Position numbers and translations under genes: made by a program. This document shows, in pieces, positions 10,146 to 22,054 of a stretch of 64,000 nt of DNA (within the stretch, counting starts at the first letter, position 1; every line of letters begins with the position of its first letter). The notes beneath the pieces were generated by a model. The model ran no database searches and was not told the DNA's origin. It saw only the letters and a list, made by a program, of their open reading frames with translations. The stretch is from Betaproteobacteria bacterium HGW-Betaproteobacteria-4 (GTDB lineage Bacteria > Pseudomonadota > Gammaproteobacteria > Burkholderiales > Rhodocyclaceae): the NCBI GenBank assembly GCA_002840785.1, contig PHCH01000003.1:106228-170227 (forward strand). Direction: 5' to 3'.

Positions 10146-10499
10146 TTACTTGGTATTTTCCAACGAAGACACGGTCAGCGTGCCGCCCATGTCCATGGCG
10201 ACAAAGCGAATCTTGTCGCCGGGTTTAACCTGGTCGAGCATCGCCTTGTCCTTGACGGCAAAAGCCATCGTCATGCCCGGCATATTGAGGTTTCCCAACG
10301 GACCGTGCGCGATGGTGATCTTGCCGGCCGCCTTGTCCACTTTCTTGACCGTGCCTTCCGACATTTTGGCCATGGGCTGGCCGGCGTCATGCGACATGCC
10401 TGCACCGTGCTTCATGTCCATGTGTCCGGACTCGGCGATGGCCGGGGTGTTGGCGATGGCAAGGAAAGCCAGGGTGGCGACGGTGATTGCAGTTTTCAT
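10146..10499 (-). CDS. cusF: CusF-family periplasmic Cu(I)/Ag(I) chaperone
   Basis: 117 residues: signal peptide (MKTAITVATLAFLAIANTPAIA), a Met/His-rich linker (GHMDMKHGAGMSHDAGQPMAKM) and the CusF OB-fold with GTVKKVDKAAGKITIAHGPL followed by NMPGMTMAF. The PGMTM stretch holds the methionine ligands. Many CusF proteins have a Trp at the cap position (W-P-x-M-T); here the equivalent is N-M-P, so cation-pi capping may be altered. The start at 10499 has CAGGAG upstream. It delivers periplasmic Cu(I) to CusB. Confidence 0.88.
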   Translation of the reverse strand: MKTAITVATLAFLAIANTPAIAESGHMDMKHGAGMSHDAGQPMAKMSEGTVKKVDKAAGKITIAHGPLGNLNMPGMTMAFAVKDKAMLDQVKPGDKIRFVAMDMGGTLTVSSLENTK

Positions 10500-10583
10500 G
10501 AGAACTCCTGTGGTGTGGTTCAATTTAGATGTTACAAAATGAAAGGAATATTCAGGCGACTGATGCGTTATCGGCGGACTGAC

Positions 10584-11471
10584 CTAGAACCAGAAACGCA
10601 ATCCGGCCACCCAACGCGTTTCTCCGACACGCTCATCAGCATCACGAGCTATGTCGGCTGTTTGACCGAATTTCTCTACCCGCTCGACCCCGATGTAGGG
10701 GGCAATCTGGCGCGAGAATTCGTAGCGCAGGCGCAAACCCAACGCGCCGTCGGACAAGCCACTGCCGATATTCCGTGCCAGGTCGCGCTTGCCATAGAGA
10801 TTGAACTCGGCACGTGGCTGCAGAATGAGGCGTTGGGTAAGCAGGAGGTCATAGTCTGCAGCGAGGCGCAAGGCACTACGGCCGTCCTCACCCAGATAGG
10901 CGGCCGCTTCCACTTCAAACCAGTAGGGGGCCAGCCCCTGGATGCCCAAAGCCAGCCAGGAACGATTGGGGCCGACACCGCTATCGTGGCGTACGCCAAG
11001 TTGCGCATCCCAGTAATTGGCGACGGCATGCCCCCACAACAGTTCGGTACGGGCTTCTTGAAGCTGGCCCTTGGCGTAATCTCCTTCAGCCTTGATCACC
11101 AGACGATCGTAGTCACGACCAAACCATGCCTGCAGGTCGTAGGCGGTCGAATTGGCGCCGTCATTGGTTCTAATGTGCTCCAGACGGTCAACCAGCAGGC
11201 TGCCGAAATTGTGCTCGTCGGCCAGTCGCAGTTGGCGCGGTCCGGACTGCGCATATTCGCCACTGTCCAGCGTATTGCCATCCGCATAGGCATGCGGATC
11301 GCGCGCGTTGGTCGGGGCTGATCCGCCTTGCATGCTCCTGTTGCCATGATCCATAGCAGCCATTTCCTGTCCCGATTGAGCCCAGACGGGCTGAAAACCG
11401 GCAATCGCAACGAGGGCGATCAGCGCTTTGCGCATCTTCATCTTCATTCCCTTTTGGCCGAATTTACTCAT
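10584..11471 (-). CDS. pcoB: Outer-membrane copper resistance protein B
   Basis: 295 residues. A signal peptide near residues 10-30 precedes a short Met/His-rich region (MAAMDHGNRSMQGG), then the CopB/PcoB beta-barrel domain with LRQLRLADEHNFGSLLVDRLE-like and WDAQLGVRHDSG-type motifs and a C-terminal aromatic residue (WVAGLRFWF), as in outer-membrane barrels. The start at 11471 overlaps the pcoA stop as ATGA. Works with PcoA in periplasmic copper sequestration or oxidation. Confidence 0.93.
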   Translation of the reverse strand: MSKFGQKGMKMKMRKALIALVAIAGFQPVWAQSGQEMAAMDHGNRSMQGGSAPTNARDPHAYADGNTLDSGEYAQSGPRQLRLADEHNFGSLLVDRLEHIRTNDGANSTAYDLQAWFGRDYDRLVIKAEGDYAKGQLQEARTELLWGHAVANYWDAQLGVRHDSGVGPNRSWLALGIQGLAPYWFEVEAAAYLGEDGRSALRLAADYDLLLTQRLILQPRAEFNLYGKRDLARNIGSGLSDGALGLRLRYEFSRQIAPYIGVERVEKFGQTADIARDADERVGETRWVAGLRFWF

Positions 11472-13324
11472 GACACCACCACCTCTCGGAACATGCCGGC
11501 GTGCATGTGGAACATCAGGTGGCAGTGCCAGGCCCAGCGTCCAACCGCATCCGCATTCACGAGAAAACTGATGCGTTGAGCCGGTTGCACCGGGATGGTA
11601 TGGCGACGTGCCTGAAATTTCCCCTCTGCTGTTTCCAGCTCGCTCCACAGACCGTGCATATGCATCGGGTGCGTCATCATCGTGTCGTTCTGCAGAATGA
11701 CCCGCACCCGTTCGCCATGTTTGAAATGCACCGGCGTGCTGCTGCCGAACTCAAGGCCGTCGAACGACCAGGTGTAGCGTTCCATATTGCCGGTCAGGTG
11801 CAGTTCGACTTCGCGCGTCGGCCCGCGCGGGTCGAGCGGGCCGCCAATCGTGGACAGATCGGCCAGCGTCAATACCTTGCGACCATTGTTGCGCAGACCA
11901 ATGCCAGGATCATCAAGGCCGGTGCGTGGCATATCGACGCGCATATCGGTGCTCGGGCCATACTCCGTCCTGGCGTGGTGGACTTTAGCGGATGGTTTGG
12001 CCAGCGGATTGTCGTGCATCATGTGCTGGCTATGATCCATTGCCATCGCACCATGCCCCATATTGTCCATGTCATGCGCCATCGGCATGGCGCCGTGATC
12101 CATGCCCGGCATCTCATGACTCATGGATGCGCGGTCCATTCCCGGCATTGCCCCATGGCTCATGCCCCCCATGCTGCCCATCATGTCGGCCATGGTCAGC
12201 CATTCGACCTTGTCAAGCATCGGCACCGGCGCCTCCAATCCGGCACGCACGGCCAGCGTACCGCGGGCGTAGCCACTGCGATCCATGGACTGGGCAAAGA
12301 TCGTATGTGCTTCTTCTGTCGGCTCGATCAGTACATCGTAGGTTTCACCCGGGCCGAAGCGGAATTCGTCGACGGTGACCGGTTCGACATTGACGCCATC
12401 CGACTGGACGACCGTCAGCTTCAGGCCCGGAATACGCACGTCGTAAAAGCTATTGGCGGCACCATTGATGAAGCGCAGGCGAATCCGCTCGCCGGGACGG
12501 AAAAGCCCCGTCCAGTTGCCAGCCGGGGTCGTGCCATTCATCAAGTAGGTATAGGTGGCTGCGGACAAATCGGCGAGATCAGTCGGATTCATGCGCATTT
12601 CGTTCCACATCTTGCGCTTCTCGATTGCTGCAGCGACACCGCCATCCGAGACATCACGGAAGAAATCGCCGACCGTTGGCTTGCTGTAGTTGTAATAGTC
12701 GCTTTGGACTTTGAGTTTGGCGAACACATGTTCCGGATTCTCGTCGGTCCAGTCCGACAACTGAACAACATAGTCACGATCCGCGCGGATTGTTTCGCCG
12801 CCCCGCGGTTCGACGATGATCGCCCCGTACATTCCCGTCTGCTCCTGATGGCCGGAATGCGAGTGATACCAGTAAGTACCGCTTTGCTGGAGGCGAAAAC
12901 GATAGGTGAATGTTTCCCCGGGGGCAATGCCGGCGAAACTGATGCCGGGAACCCCATCCATCTGGAAGGGCAGGAGGATGCCGTGCCAATGAATCGAGGT
13001 GGCGACCGGCAGACGGTTGTTCACCCGGATGGTGACCATGTCGCCTTCGCGCAAGCGCAGGGTAGGCGCCGGCAGCGAGCCGTTGATGGTCGTCGCCAGT
13101 CGCATCTCCCCGGTAAAGTTTACGGGGGTTTCCGCGACTGTCAGTTGAATTTCGGGTCCGGATAGTACGGGTGCGCTACCCGTCGGCGTCAGGCCAAGCG
13201 GGGCGACTGCTGCTTGCACCCAAGGCGAGATGCCTGCCAGCACACCACCGCCGATCAGACCCTGCACGAACCGGCGACGTGGCGTTAATATACTTGCCGG
13301 ATTGTTCCTCTGAAAAAGTTTCAT
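11468..13324 (-). CDS. pcoA: Periplasmic multicopper oxidase PcoA/CopA
   Basis: 618 residues; oxidises Cu(I) to less toxic Cu(II) in the periplasm. Exported folded by Tat: RRRFVQGLIGGG at residues 17-28. Cupredoxin domains carry the type 2/3 ligands (IHWHG, WYHSHSGHQ) and the C-terminal HPMHMHG and WHCHLMFHMHAGM. Between them is a Met/His-rich insert of about 60 residues (repeats such as MSHEMPGMDHGAM) typical of CopA-type oxidases and thought to bind many copper ions. The gene sits second in the operon, 11 bases after DUF411. Confidence 0.96.
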   Translation of the reverse strand: MKLFQRNNPASILTPRRRFVQGLIGGGVLAGISPWVQAAVAPLGLTPTGSAPVLSGPEIQLTVAETPVNFTGEMRLATTINGSLPAPTLRLREGDMVTIRVNNRLPVATSIHWHGILLPFQMDGVPGISFAGIAPGETFTYRFRLQQSGTYWYHSHSGHQEQTGMYGAIIVEPRGGETIRADRDYVVQLSDWTDENPEHVFAKLKVQSDYYNYSKPTVGDFFRDVSDGGVAAAIEKRKMWNEMRMNPTDLADLSAATYTYLMNGTTPAGNWTGLFRPGERIRLRFINGAANSFYDVRIPGLKLTVVQSDGVNVEPVTVDEFRFGPGETYDVLIEPTEEAHTIFAQSMDRSGYARGTLAVRAGLEAPVPMLDKVEWLTMADMMGSMGGMSHGAMPGMDRASMSHEMPGMDHGAMPMAHDMDNMGHGAMAMDHSQHMMHDNPLAKPSAKVHHARTEYGPSTDMRVDMPRTGLDDPGIGLRNNGRKVLTLADLSTIGGPLDPRGPTREVELHLTGNMERYTWSFDGLEFGSSTPVHFKHGERVRVILQNDTMMTHPMHMHGLWSELETAEGKFQARRHTIPVQPAQRISFLVNADAVGRWAWHCHLMFHMHAGMFREVVVS

Positions 13325-13335
13325 TTTGCTTCCCG

Positions 13336-13776
13336 TCAGTGCTTGGCGTAGACACTAGTGCTGCCGTCCTGAGTGACCAGCAGGGTTTCATACGGCACAG
13401 GGCGAGGACTTTCCATCCCGGGAGAACCTGGCGGCATGGATGGCACGGCCAGTCCGAGGGCCTTTGGCTTCTCCTTGATCAAGCGTTCAATGTCGGCTGC
13501 CGGCACATGGCCTTCGACGACATAGCCGGCGACCTTTGCAGTATGGCAAGAGCCGAGGCGATCGGGCATACCCAGACGCTTGCGCGTCCCTGGCACATCG
13601 TTGACCTCATGAGTGCGCACCTCGAACCCGGCGGCCTTGAGATGATCGACCCACTTGCCGCAGCAACCGCAGTAGGGACTCTTATAGACATCGACCATTT
13701 CGGCCGCCGATGCAGGCAAGGTGATGCCTGTGCCCAGGGCAAATACAGTCAGGAAAACAGCGATGGGCTTCGTCAT
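13336..13776 (-). CDS. DUF411 periplasmic copper-cluster protein
   Basis: 146 residues: signal peptide (to about residue 24), then DUF411 with a CxxCCG-like site (YKSPYCGCCGKWVDHL), GSCHTAKVAGYVVEGHVPA and C-terminal VPYETLLV. The family has a thioredoxin-like layout and recurs beside pcoA/copA; a copper-binding role is likely but not established here. First gene of the long leftward operon; CopR-like box 3 lies 72 bp upstream. Confidence 0.9.
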   Translation of the reverse strand: MTKPIAVFLTVFALGTGITLPASAAEMVDVYKSPYCGCCGKWVDHLKAAGFEVRTHEVNDVPGTRKRLGMPDRLGSCHTAKVAGYVVEGHVPAADIERLIKEKPKALGLAVPSMPPGSPGMESPRPVPYETLLVTQDGSTSVYAKH

Positions 13777-13847
13777 GAAAATATTCCTCAGGAGATCAAG
13801 TGCGGTCAGTATGGTGTTACGTGACCAACAAAAAGCTGACCGCGAAA

Positions 13848-13861
13848 TTACATTTCTGTAA
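13848..13861. promoter_or_regulatory. Predicted CopR/CusR-type box 3
   Basis: TTACATTTCTGTAA, a near-perfect TTAC-N6-GTAA palindrome, 72 bp upstream of the DUF411 start. It is placed to control the ten-kilobase DUF411-pcoAB-cusFCBA-cytochrome operon. Confidence 0.7.
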
Positions 13862-13872
13862 GCTTCGATCGC

Positions 13873-14547
13873 CTAATGCTTGTGCGTGCCGTGTCCATGG
13901 TCATCATGACTGTGCACCGCCGCCGGTGAACCGACGGGTTTGAGCGCTGTATTTACCGCCGATGACGATTCGTGTTCGTCATGACCATCGACATGGTCGT
14001 TTACGCCGCCGTGCGCGTGACCATCACTGGCAGCAACCAGTTGGTCGTAGTCGGCCTTTGCTAGCCCCGGCAGTTTCTGCACGAACGCGGCCAAATCCCA
14101 GATCGCCTCGTCATCCATGCCGCCTTTCGACCAAGCCGGCATTCCCGACGCTTTGATGCCATGCTTGATGATCCAGAAGTCACGTGCGGAATCCCTGGAG
14201 AGTTCCGGCATTTGAGCCTGAGTGACTAGATTAGGCGGCCTTGGATACAAGCCCTTGCGGATTTCCGAGTCTGACATTTCGGGTGCCAGGTGACAATCGA
14301 TACACATGGCATCGTAATTCCCGGCCCCGCGCCGGACCCGCTCCGGGTTACCGAAATCATCGGGCACCTTGAGGTCGGCCGCACGGCGGGCAATCGATCG
14401 CTCCCGGCCAAATTCCAGGGCTTTATAGACCAGCGGGTTATGCGGCGTATCCGCGCCCATGTCGATAAGACCGGAGGCGGCCACGATGGTGGCCGTACCT
14501 GCCCCAAAAACGATTGTCGTCAAAGCGCCGATAAGTATTTTGTTCAT
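13873..14547 (-). CDS. Membrane-anchored or secreted cytochrome c with His-rich tail
   Basis: 224 residues. N-terminal signal/anchor, single haem site CIDCH (about residues 78-82), Met candidate in KASGMPAWSKGG, then a ~50-residue tail rich in His and Asp (GHAHGG, VDGHDEHESS, HSHDDHGHGTHKH) likely to bind Cu(II) or another divalent metal. The start at 14547 follows GGAGAAA and gives a normal signal peptide; the upstream extension is out of character. Divergent from copR, with box 4 between. Could pass electrons from copper oxidation to the respiratory chain; inference. Confidence 0.85.
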   Translation of the reverse strand: MNKILIGALTTIVFGAGTATIVAASGLIDMGADTPHNPLVYKALEFGRERSIARRAADLKVPDDFGNPERVRRGAGNYDAMCIDCHLAPEMSDSEIRKGLYPRPPNLVTQAQMPELSRDSARDFWIIKHGIKASGMPAWSKGGMDDEAIWDLAAFVQKLPGLAKADYDQLVAASDGHAHGGVNDHVDGHDEHESSSAVNTALKPVGSPAAVHSHDDHGHGTHKH

Positions 14548-14635
14548 GTGTTTTCTCCGTGGGGATGTTGGAGTCTGATTGCTCCCATGCTCGCCATGGT
14601 GCTTTTGCCAAACCGACAGTGGGATGACTTGCGGA

Positions 14636-14649
14636 TTACATTTACGTAA
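14636..14649. promoter_or_regulatory. Predicted CopR/CusR-type box 4 (divergent promoter)
   Basis: TTACATTTACGTAA, perfect TTAC-N6-GTAA dyad, 89 bp before the leftward cytochrome gene and 70 bp before copR. It can serve both directions, implying copRS autoregulation. Confidence 0.7.
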
Positions 14650-14718
14650 TCTAAGCAAATGCACCGGCAAACCGAAGGAGAATTCTCTATAGACCAACAA
14701 CAAGAGGTAGTGAGCGCC

Positions 14719-15396
14719 ATGAAAATACTGGTAGTCGAAGACGAGCCAAAAACCGGAACCTATTTGAAGCAGGGCCTTGTCGAGGCGGGTTTTGTGGTGG
14801 ATCTGGTCGCCAACGGGCTGGATGGATTGCATTTGGCACTGACGGAAGCCCACGATCTGGCCATCCTCGACGTCATGTTGCCGGGCATTGACGGTTGGCA
14901 GGTGCTGCAAGGCATCCGCCGGGCCGGCAAGGAAATGCCGGTCTTGTTCCTGACGGCCCGCGACCAGGTGGAAGATCGGGTCAAGGGGCTGGAACTCGGT
15001 GCCGACGATTATCTGGTCAAGCCTTTCGCCTTTTCGGAATTGCTGGCCAGGGTGAGAGGCTTGTTACGTCGTGGCGGCAAGGTAAAGGAGTCGGAGTATC
15101 TACGTGCTGCCGACCTTGAACTCGATCTGATGCGGCGCCGGGTGAGTCGATCGGGCAAGCGGATCGACCTGACCGCCAAGGAATTCGCCTTGCTCGAACT
15201 GCTGCTTCGGCGGCAAGGCGAGGTTTTGCCGCGGTCGTTAATTGCGTCCCAGGTTTGGGACATGAATTTCGATAGCGACACCAATGTGATCGAAGTTGCC
15301 ATCAAGCGCCTGCGGATAAAGATCGACGAGGCATTCGAACCCAAGCTGATCCGTACGGTACGGGGCATGGGCTATGTGCTGGAGGTTACGGATTGA
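14719..15396 (+). CDS. copR: OmpR-family copper response regulator CopR/CusR
   Basis: 225 residues. Receiver domain at 1-115: acidic pocket in VVEDEP, phosphoacceptor Asp in [13 protein letters not shown] (about D51), Thr in LFLTARD and Lys in DYLVKPFAF. Winged-helix DNA-binding domain at about 125-225 with [25 protein letters not shown] and [14 protein letters not shown]. The start at 14719 is the canonical MKILVVEDE; the frame extends further upstream without support. TTGA overlap couples it to copS. Confidence 0.93.
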   Translation: MKILVVEDEPKTGTYLKQGLVEAGFVVDLVANGLDGLHLALTEAHDLAILDVMLPGIDGWQVLQGIRRAGKEMPVLFLTARDQVEDRVKGLELGADDYLVKPFAFSELLARVRGLLRRGGKVKESEYLRAADLELDLMRRRVSRSGKRIDLTAKEFALLELLLRRQGEVLPRSLIASQVWDMNFDSDTNVIEVAIKRLRIKIDEAFEPKLIRTVRGMGYVLEVTD

Positions 15397-16796
15397 ACGT
15401 TACCTGGAGTCGATCGCTGACACTGCGCCTGACGCTGTTGTTTGCCTTGGCGGCGGCACTCGTCCTTTTTCTGCTGGGACTGCTCATTGGCAATTTGGTG
15501 GAGCAGCATTTCGTGCAGCAGGATATGGAAGCGCTCTCCGGAAAAATGGAGCTGACCCAACACATTCTTAAAAGAGATTCGAAAACACAAGACAACGACG
15601 CGCTCAGAAGGCAACTCGATGATGCCCTGACCGGCCACCACGGCCTGGTGGTTGCAGTTTTTGGACCATCCCGACAAGCTCTATACGGCAACGAAAATCT
15701 GGCCTTTCCCCCAGCGCTGTTCGATCGGCCAGCCGTCAGCAATCCCGAGCACCCCATCAAGTGGACTGCTCCCGATGGGCTCCCATGGCGAGGCATTTCT
15801 GCCGCCGTGACCGCCGGGATCGACGGAAAGACCCCTTACACCATAGTCATCGCGACCGAAATATCCCATCACGAACACTTTATGTCGGGATTTCGGGGCA
15901 CCTTGTGGGTGTTCATCACGCTGGCCACGCTGGCCATCGGGCTGCTGGGCTGGGTTGTCGTCCGCCGCGGTCTCGCTCCGCTGCACTCGATCAAACGCCA
16001 AGCTGCCGAAATTACCGCCAATCGCCTGCATACCCGCTTGCCGGCGGAGGCAATTCCGCTTGAACTGGCCGCCTTGACCGACACCCTGAATGACATGCTG
16101 TCGCGGCTTGAGGAGTCGTTTCAGCGCCTGTCGGATTTTTCGTCGGATCTGGCGCATGAATTGAGAACACCGGTCAGCAATTTGCTGACCCAAACCCAGG
16201 TCACGCTGTCGAAAGCGCGGTCAGCTGACGACTATAGGGACATCCTGGCTTCGAATGCCGAAGAGTTCGAGCGCCTGTCGCGAACCATTTCCGACATGCT
16301 CTTCCTGGCCAAAGCCGACAACAACCAGATCATTCCCAACCAAGAACTGATCGATCTCGCTGAGGAAATCGGCGATTTGCTGGAGTATTACGACGTGCTG
16401 GCCGACGAGAAGGCGATTGTCTTGTCGCTTACTGGCAATGGCCAAATAGTCGGTGATCGGCTCATGTTGCGTCGGGCGGTAAGCAATCTGCTGTCCAATG
16501 CGCTGCGGCATACGCCGACGGGAGGCACGGTCACGGTCAAAATCAACCAGAATGGCGACGGCAAGACCCTCGTTGTCGTCGAGAATACTGGGAGCGACAT
16601 TCCTGTGGAACATTTGCCTCGTCTGTTCAATCGCTTCTATCGTGTCGATAGTTCACGACAGCGAACGACAGAAAGCTCGGGGTTAGGGCTTGCGATCACA
16701 AAATCGATCGTGTTTGCTCACGGCGGGAATGTTGCGGTCGATTCAGAAGGCGGAAAAACGTGCTTTACGCTCTCGTTGCCCAGTACCCACCGGTAG
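15393..16796 (+). CDS. copS: Heavy-metal sensor histidine kinase CopS/CusS
   Basis: 467 residues with TTG start: GGAGG lies 7 bases upstream and TTG overlaps the copR stop (TTGA), and no ATG fits before the first helix. TM1 at about 8-32, periplasmic sensor loop to about 165, TM2 at about 166-188, HAMP, then DHp H-box [16 protein letters not shown] (His near residue 252) and ATPase N box [11 protein letters not shown], with G boxes around SSGLGLAI. Senses periplasmic Cu(I)/Ag(I) and phosphorylates CopR. Confidence 0.93.
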   Translation: MNVTWSRSLTLRLTLLFALAAALVLFLLGLLIGNLVEQHFVQQDMEALSGKMELTQHILKRDSKTQDNDALRRQLDDALTGHHGLVVAVFGPSRQALYGNENLAFPPALFDRPAVSNPEHPIKWTAPDGLPWRGISAAVTAGIDGKTPYTIVIATEISHHEHFMSGFRGTLWVFITLATLAIGLLGWVVVRRGLAPLHSIKRQAAEITANRLHTRLPAEAIPLELAALTDTLNDMLSRLEESFQRLSDFSSDLAHELRTPVSNLLTQTQVTLSKARSADDYRDILASNAEEFERLSRTISDMLFLAKADNNQIIPNQELIDLAEEIGDLLEYYDVLADEKAIVLSLTGNGQIVGDRLMLRRAVSNLLSNALRHTPTGGTVTVKINQNGDGKTLVVVENTGSDIPVEHLPRLFNRFYRVDSSRQRTTESSGLGLAITKSIVFAHGGNVAVDSEGGKTCFTLSLPSTHR

Positions 16797-16869
16797 TGTT
16801 TTCCCTTTCACTCGGCGTGGACTGATATCAACCGCGCCGCAGTTGGTTCTCCGGGATGCTGGGTTGGCG

Positions 16870-16913
16870 ACCCTGAAAAAGCCCCAGCCTATCGGCCAAG
16901 GCTTTTTCAGGGT
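16870..16913. terminator. Bidirectional intrinsic terminator between copS and czcA
   Basis: A perfect 14-bp inverted repeat (ACCCTGAAAAAGCC and GGCTTTTTCAGGGT) with a 16-base loop. It carries A and T runs in the stem so each strand ends in U-rich RNA. It lies between the convergent copS and czcA genes, as expected for a two-way terminator. Confidence 0.75.
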
Positions 16914-16940
16914 ATACCTGATGCGCAAGTGGCCTACTGC

Positions 16941-20451
<3,511 letters not shown>

Positions 20452-20460
20452 GATGATCTC

Positions 20461-22047
20461 CTAGTGGTCGTGGCTGGCGCCGGATTTGCCCAGATCGGCC
20501 TTGATCAGGAAGCTGTTTTGCGCGGCGTACTGCTCACCCGCGTTGAGCCCGCTGACGACTTCGGTGAATTTGCCGTCGCTGCGCCCCAGTTGCACGGGCC
20601 GCGCTTCTAGGTTGTCGCCGTAGCGGCCAAATACGACGGTCCAGTCGCGCACGCTCTGGATCGCCTCCGCCGAGACCGCCACCGGCACCTCGACCTCGTC
20701 GGCCACCACTTCGATGTTGACCGGCAGACCGGGGCGCCAGATGCCTTTCGGGTTGGGCAGTACGACCCGCGCCTTCGCGGTCCGGGTCTGCTCTCCGATC
20801 AGCGAGCCAACGTAGGAAACGGTGCCGCTGCTCTGGGATTCAAACGCGGTCGCCTTGACGCTGGCTTTCTGGCCAACCTTGACGGTGTTGAGGTCTTTGG
20901 CATAAATCGTCATCTCGGCCCACACCGTGGACAGGTCGGCGATGATGAAGATGTTGGCGTCTTCCTTGACCGCTTCGCCCAGAGAGAGGTGCTTCTCGAC
21001 CACCACACCATCAATCGGGGCGCGAATCTCGTAGCGCGTCAGATTGCCGCTGCCGCGTAGTTCGCCGCCGAGCGAAGCCAGTTTTTGTTGGGCGTTTTGG
21101 TTGGCGATTTCGGCTTCCTGCAGGGCGTTGCCGGCTTGCAGATAGTCCTGTTCGGCGGAAATTTTCTCTTCCCACAGTTTCTTCTCGCGGGCATAGGTCG
21201 TGCGCGCCAGCGCCAGGCGCTTCTGCGCAGCCAGCAGTTCGCTGCGCTGGTCGGCCAGTGCCTGGCTGGAAATCACGGCAAGAACCTGGCCCTTGCGCAC
21301 CTGATCACCAGCATTGGCCGCCGCCGATTCGACGATGCCGGTCAAGCGCGGCACGATGTGCACCTGGCGATCCTCGTTGAAGCGGATTTCACCGATCAGT
21401 TGCAGGGCACTCTTGATGCGCGCCGGTCCGGCCGTCAGCACCTCGACGTTGTTCTGCTTGAGTTGTTGATCGGACATGGCGACGCGTGCCTCGATCTGCT
21501 CGTAAGCGAAACGATAAGCCTTGTTGCCGTACTGGGCGGCGATCGTTACGGCAAACGAATGCGGCTCTTCGACCACCGCATTACCCTTAAGGTAGTCCTT
21601 TTCCTTCACGAAGGTGAAAGCCTGCGGCGGGCGCCCCAGGCGCTCGAGAGTGAGACTGACCTGGCTGGCCGCCGGGTCGAGCGCCTTGCCATCCTGATAG
21701 GCGTAGACGCGAAACTCCGGCTCGACGCCCTGTTCAAAGATGGTGACCTCGACGCCATACCCTTCCTGCGTGAACAGTTTCCCGCCGTGCGGGCCTTTCC
21801 GGGGAGCGCTCGCCTCATGGTGTTCTTCGTCGGCGTGCCCCTTGTCGTCCGCATGGCCGTCTTTGGCCGGCTCACCGTGGTGTTCCTTGTCGGCATGCGT
21901 AGCCGCTTCCGTGTGACTGCCGTGACCATGCTCGTCGTTTTCCGGTTGCGACTTGTCGGTGCCGAGGATCAGTCCGGCAAGTAAGACGCCGGCCACCAGA
22001 ACGCCGGCAATGGAAAGCGTTTGTTTCTTCTTGAAATCGATTTTCAT
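20461..22047 (-). CDS. czcB: Czc efflux periplasmic adaptor CzcB
   Basis: 528 residues. N-terminal membrane anchor (about 9-28), a His/Asp/Glu-rich metal-binding stretch (EHGHGSHTEAATHADKEHHG and onwards, residues 36-80), a CzcB-like beta domain (GPHGGKLFTQEGYGVEV), then lipoyl/hairpin/barrel adaptor domains and a short C-terminal GASHDH. The start at 22047 is 7 bases after czcC; a longer frame would overlap czcC heavily. Binds Zn/Cd/Co and bridges CzcA and CzcC. Confidence 0.93.
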   Translation of the reverse strand: MKIDFKKKQTLSIAGVLVAGVLLAGLILGTDKSQPENDEHGHGSHTEAATHADKEHHGEPAKDGHADDKGHADEEHHEASAPRKGPHGGKLFTQEGYGVEVTIFEQGVEPEFRVYAYQDGKALDPAASQVSLTLERLGRPPQAFTFVKEKDYLKGNAVVEEPHSFAVTIAAQYGNKAYRFAYEQIEARVAMSDQQLKQNNVEVLTAGPARIKSALQLIGEIRFNEDRQVHIVPRLTGIVESAAANAGDQVRKGQVLAVISSQALADQRSELLAAQKRLALARTTYAREKKLWEEKISAEQDYLQAGNALQEAEIANQNAQQKLASLGGELRGSGNLTRYEIRAPIDGVVVEKHLSLGEAVKEDANIFIIADLSTVWAEMTIYAKDLNTVKVGQKASVKATAFESQSSGTVSYVGSLIGEQTRTAKARVVLPNPKGIWRPGLPVNIEVVADEVEVPVAVSAEAIQSVRDWTVVFGRYGDNLEARPVQLGRSDGKFTEVVSGLNAGEQYAAQNSFLIKADLGKSGASHDH

Positions 22048-22054
22048 GGGGTTC

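Noticed and set aside
10530..10545. Possible fifth CopR box before cusF (TTACAAAATGAAA)
   Set aside because: It is one base short and lacks the second half-site; too weak to list.
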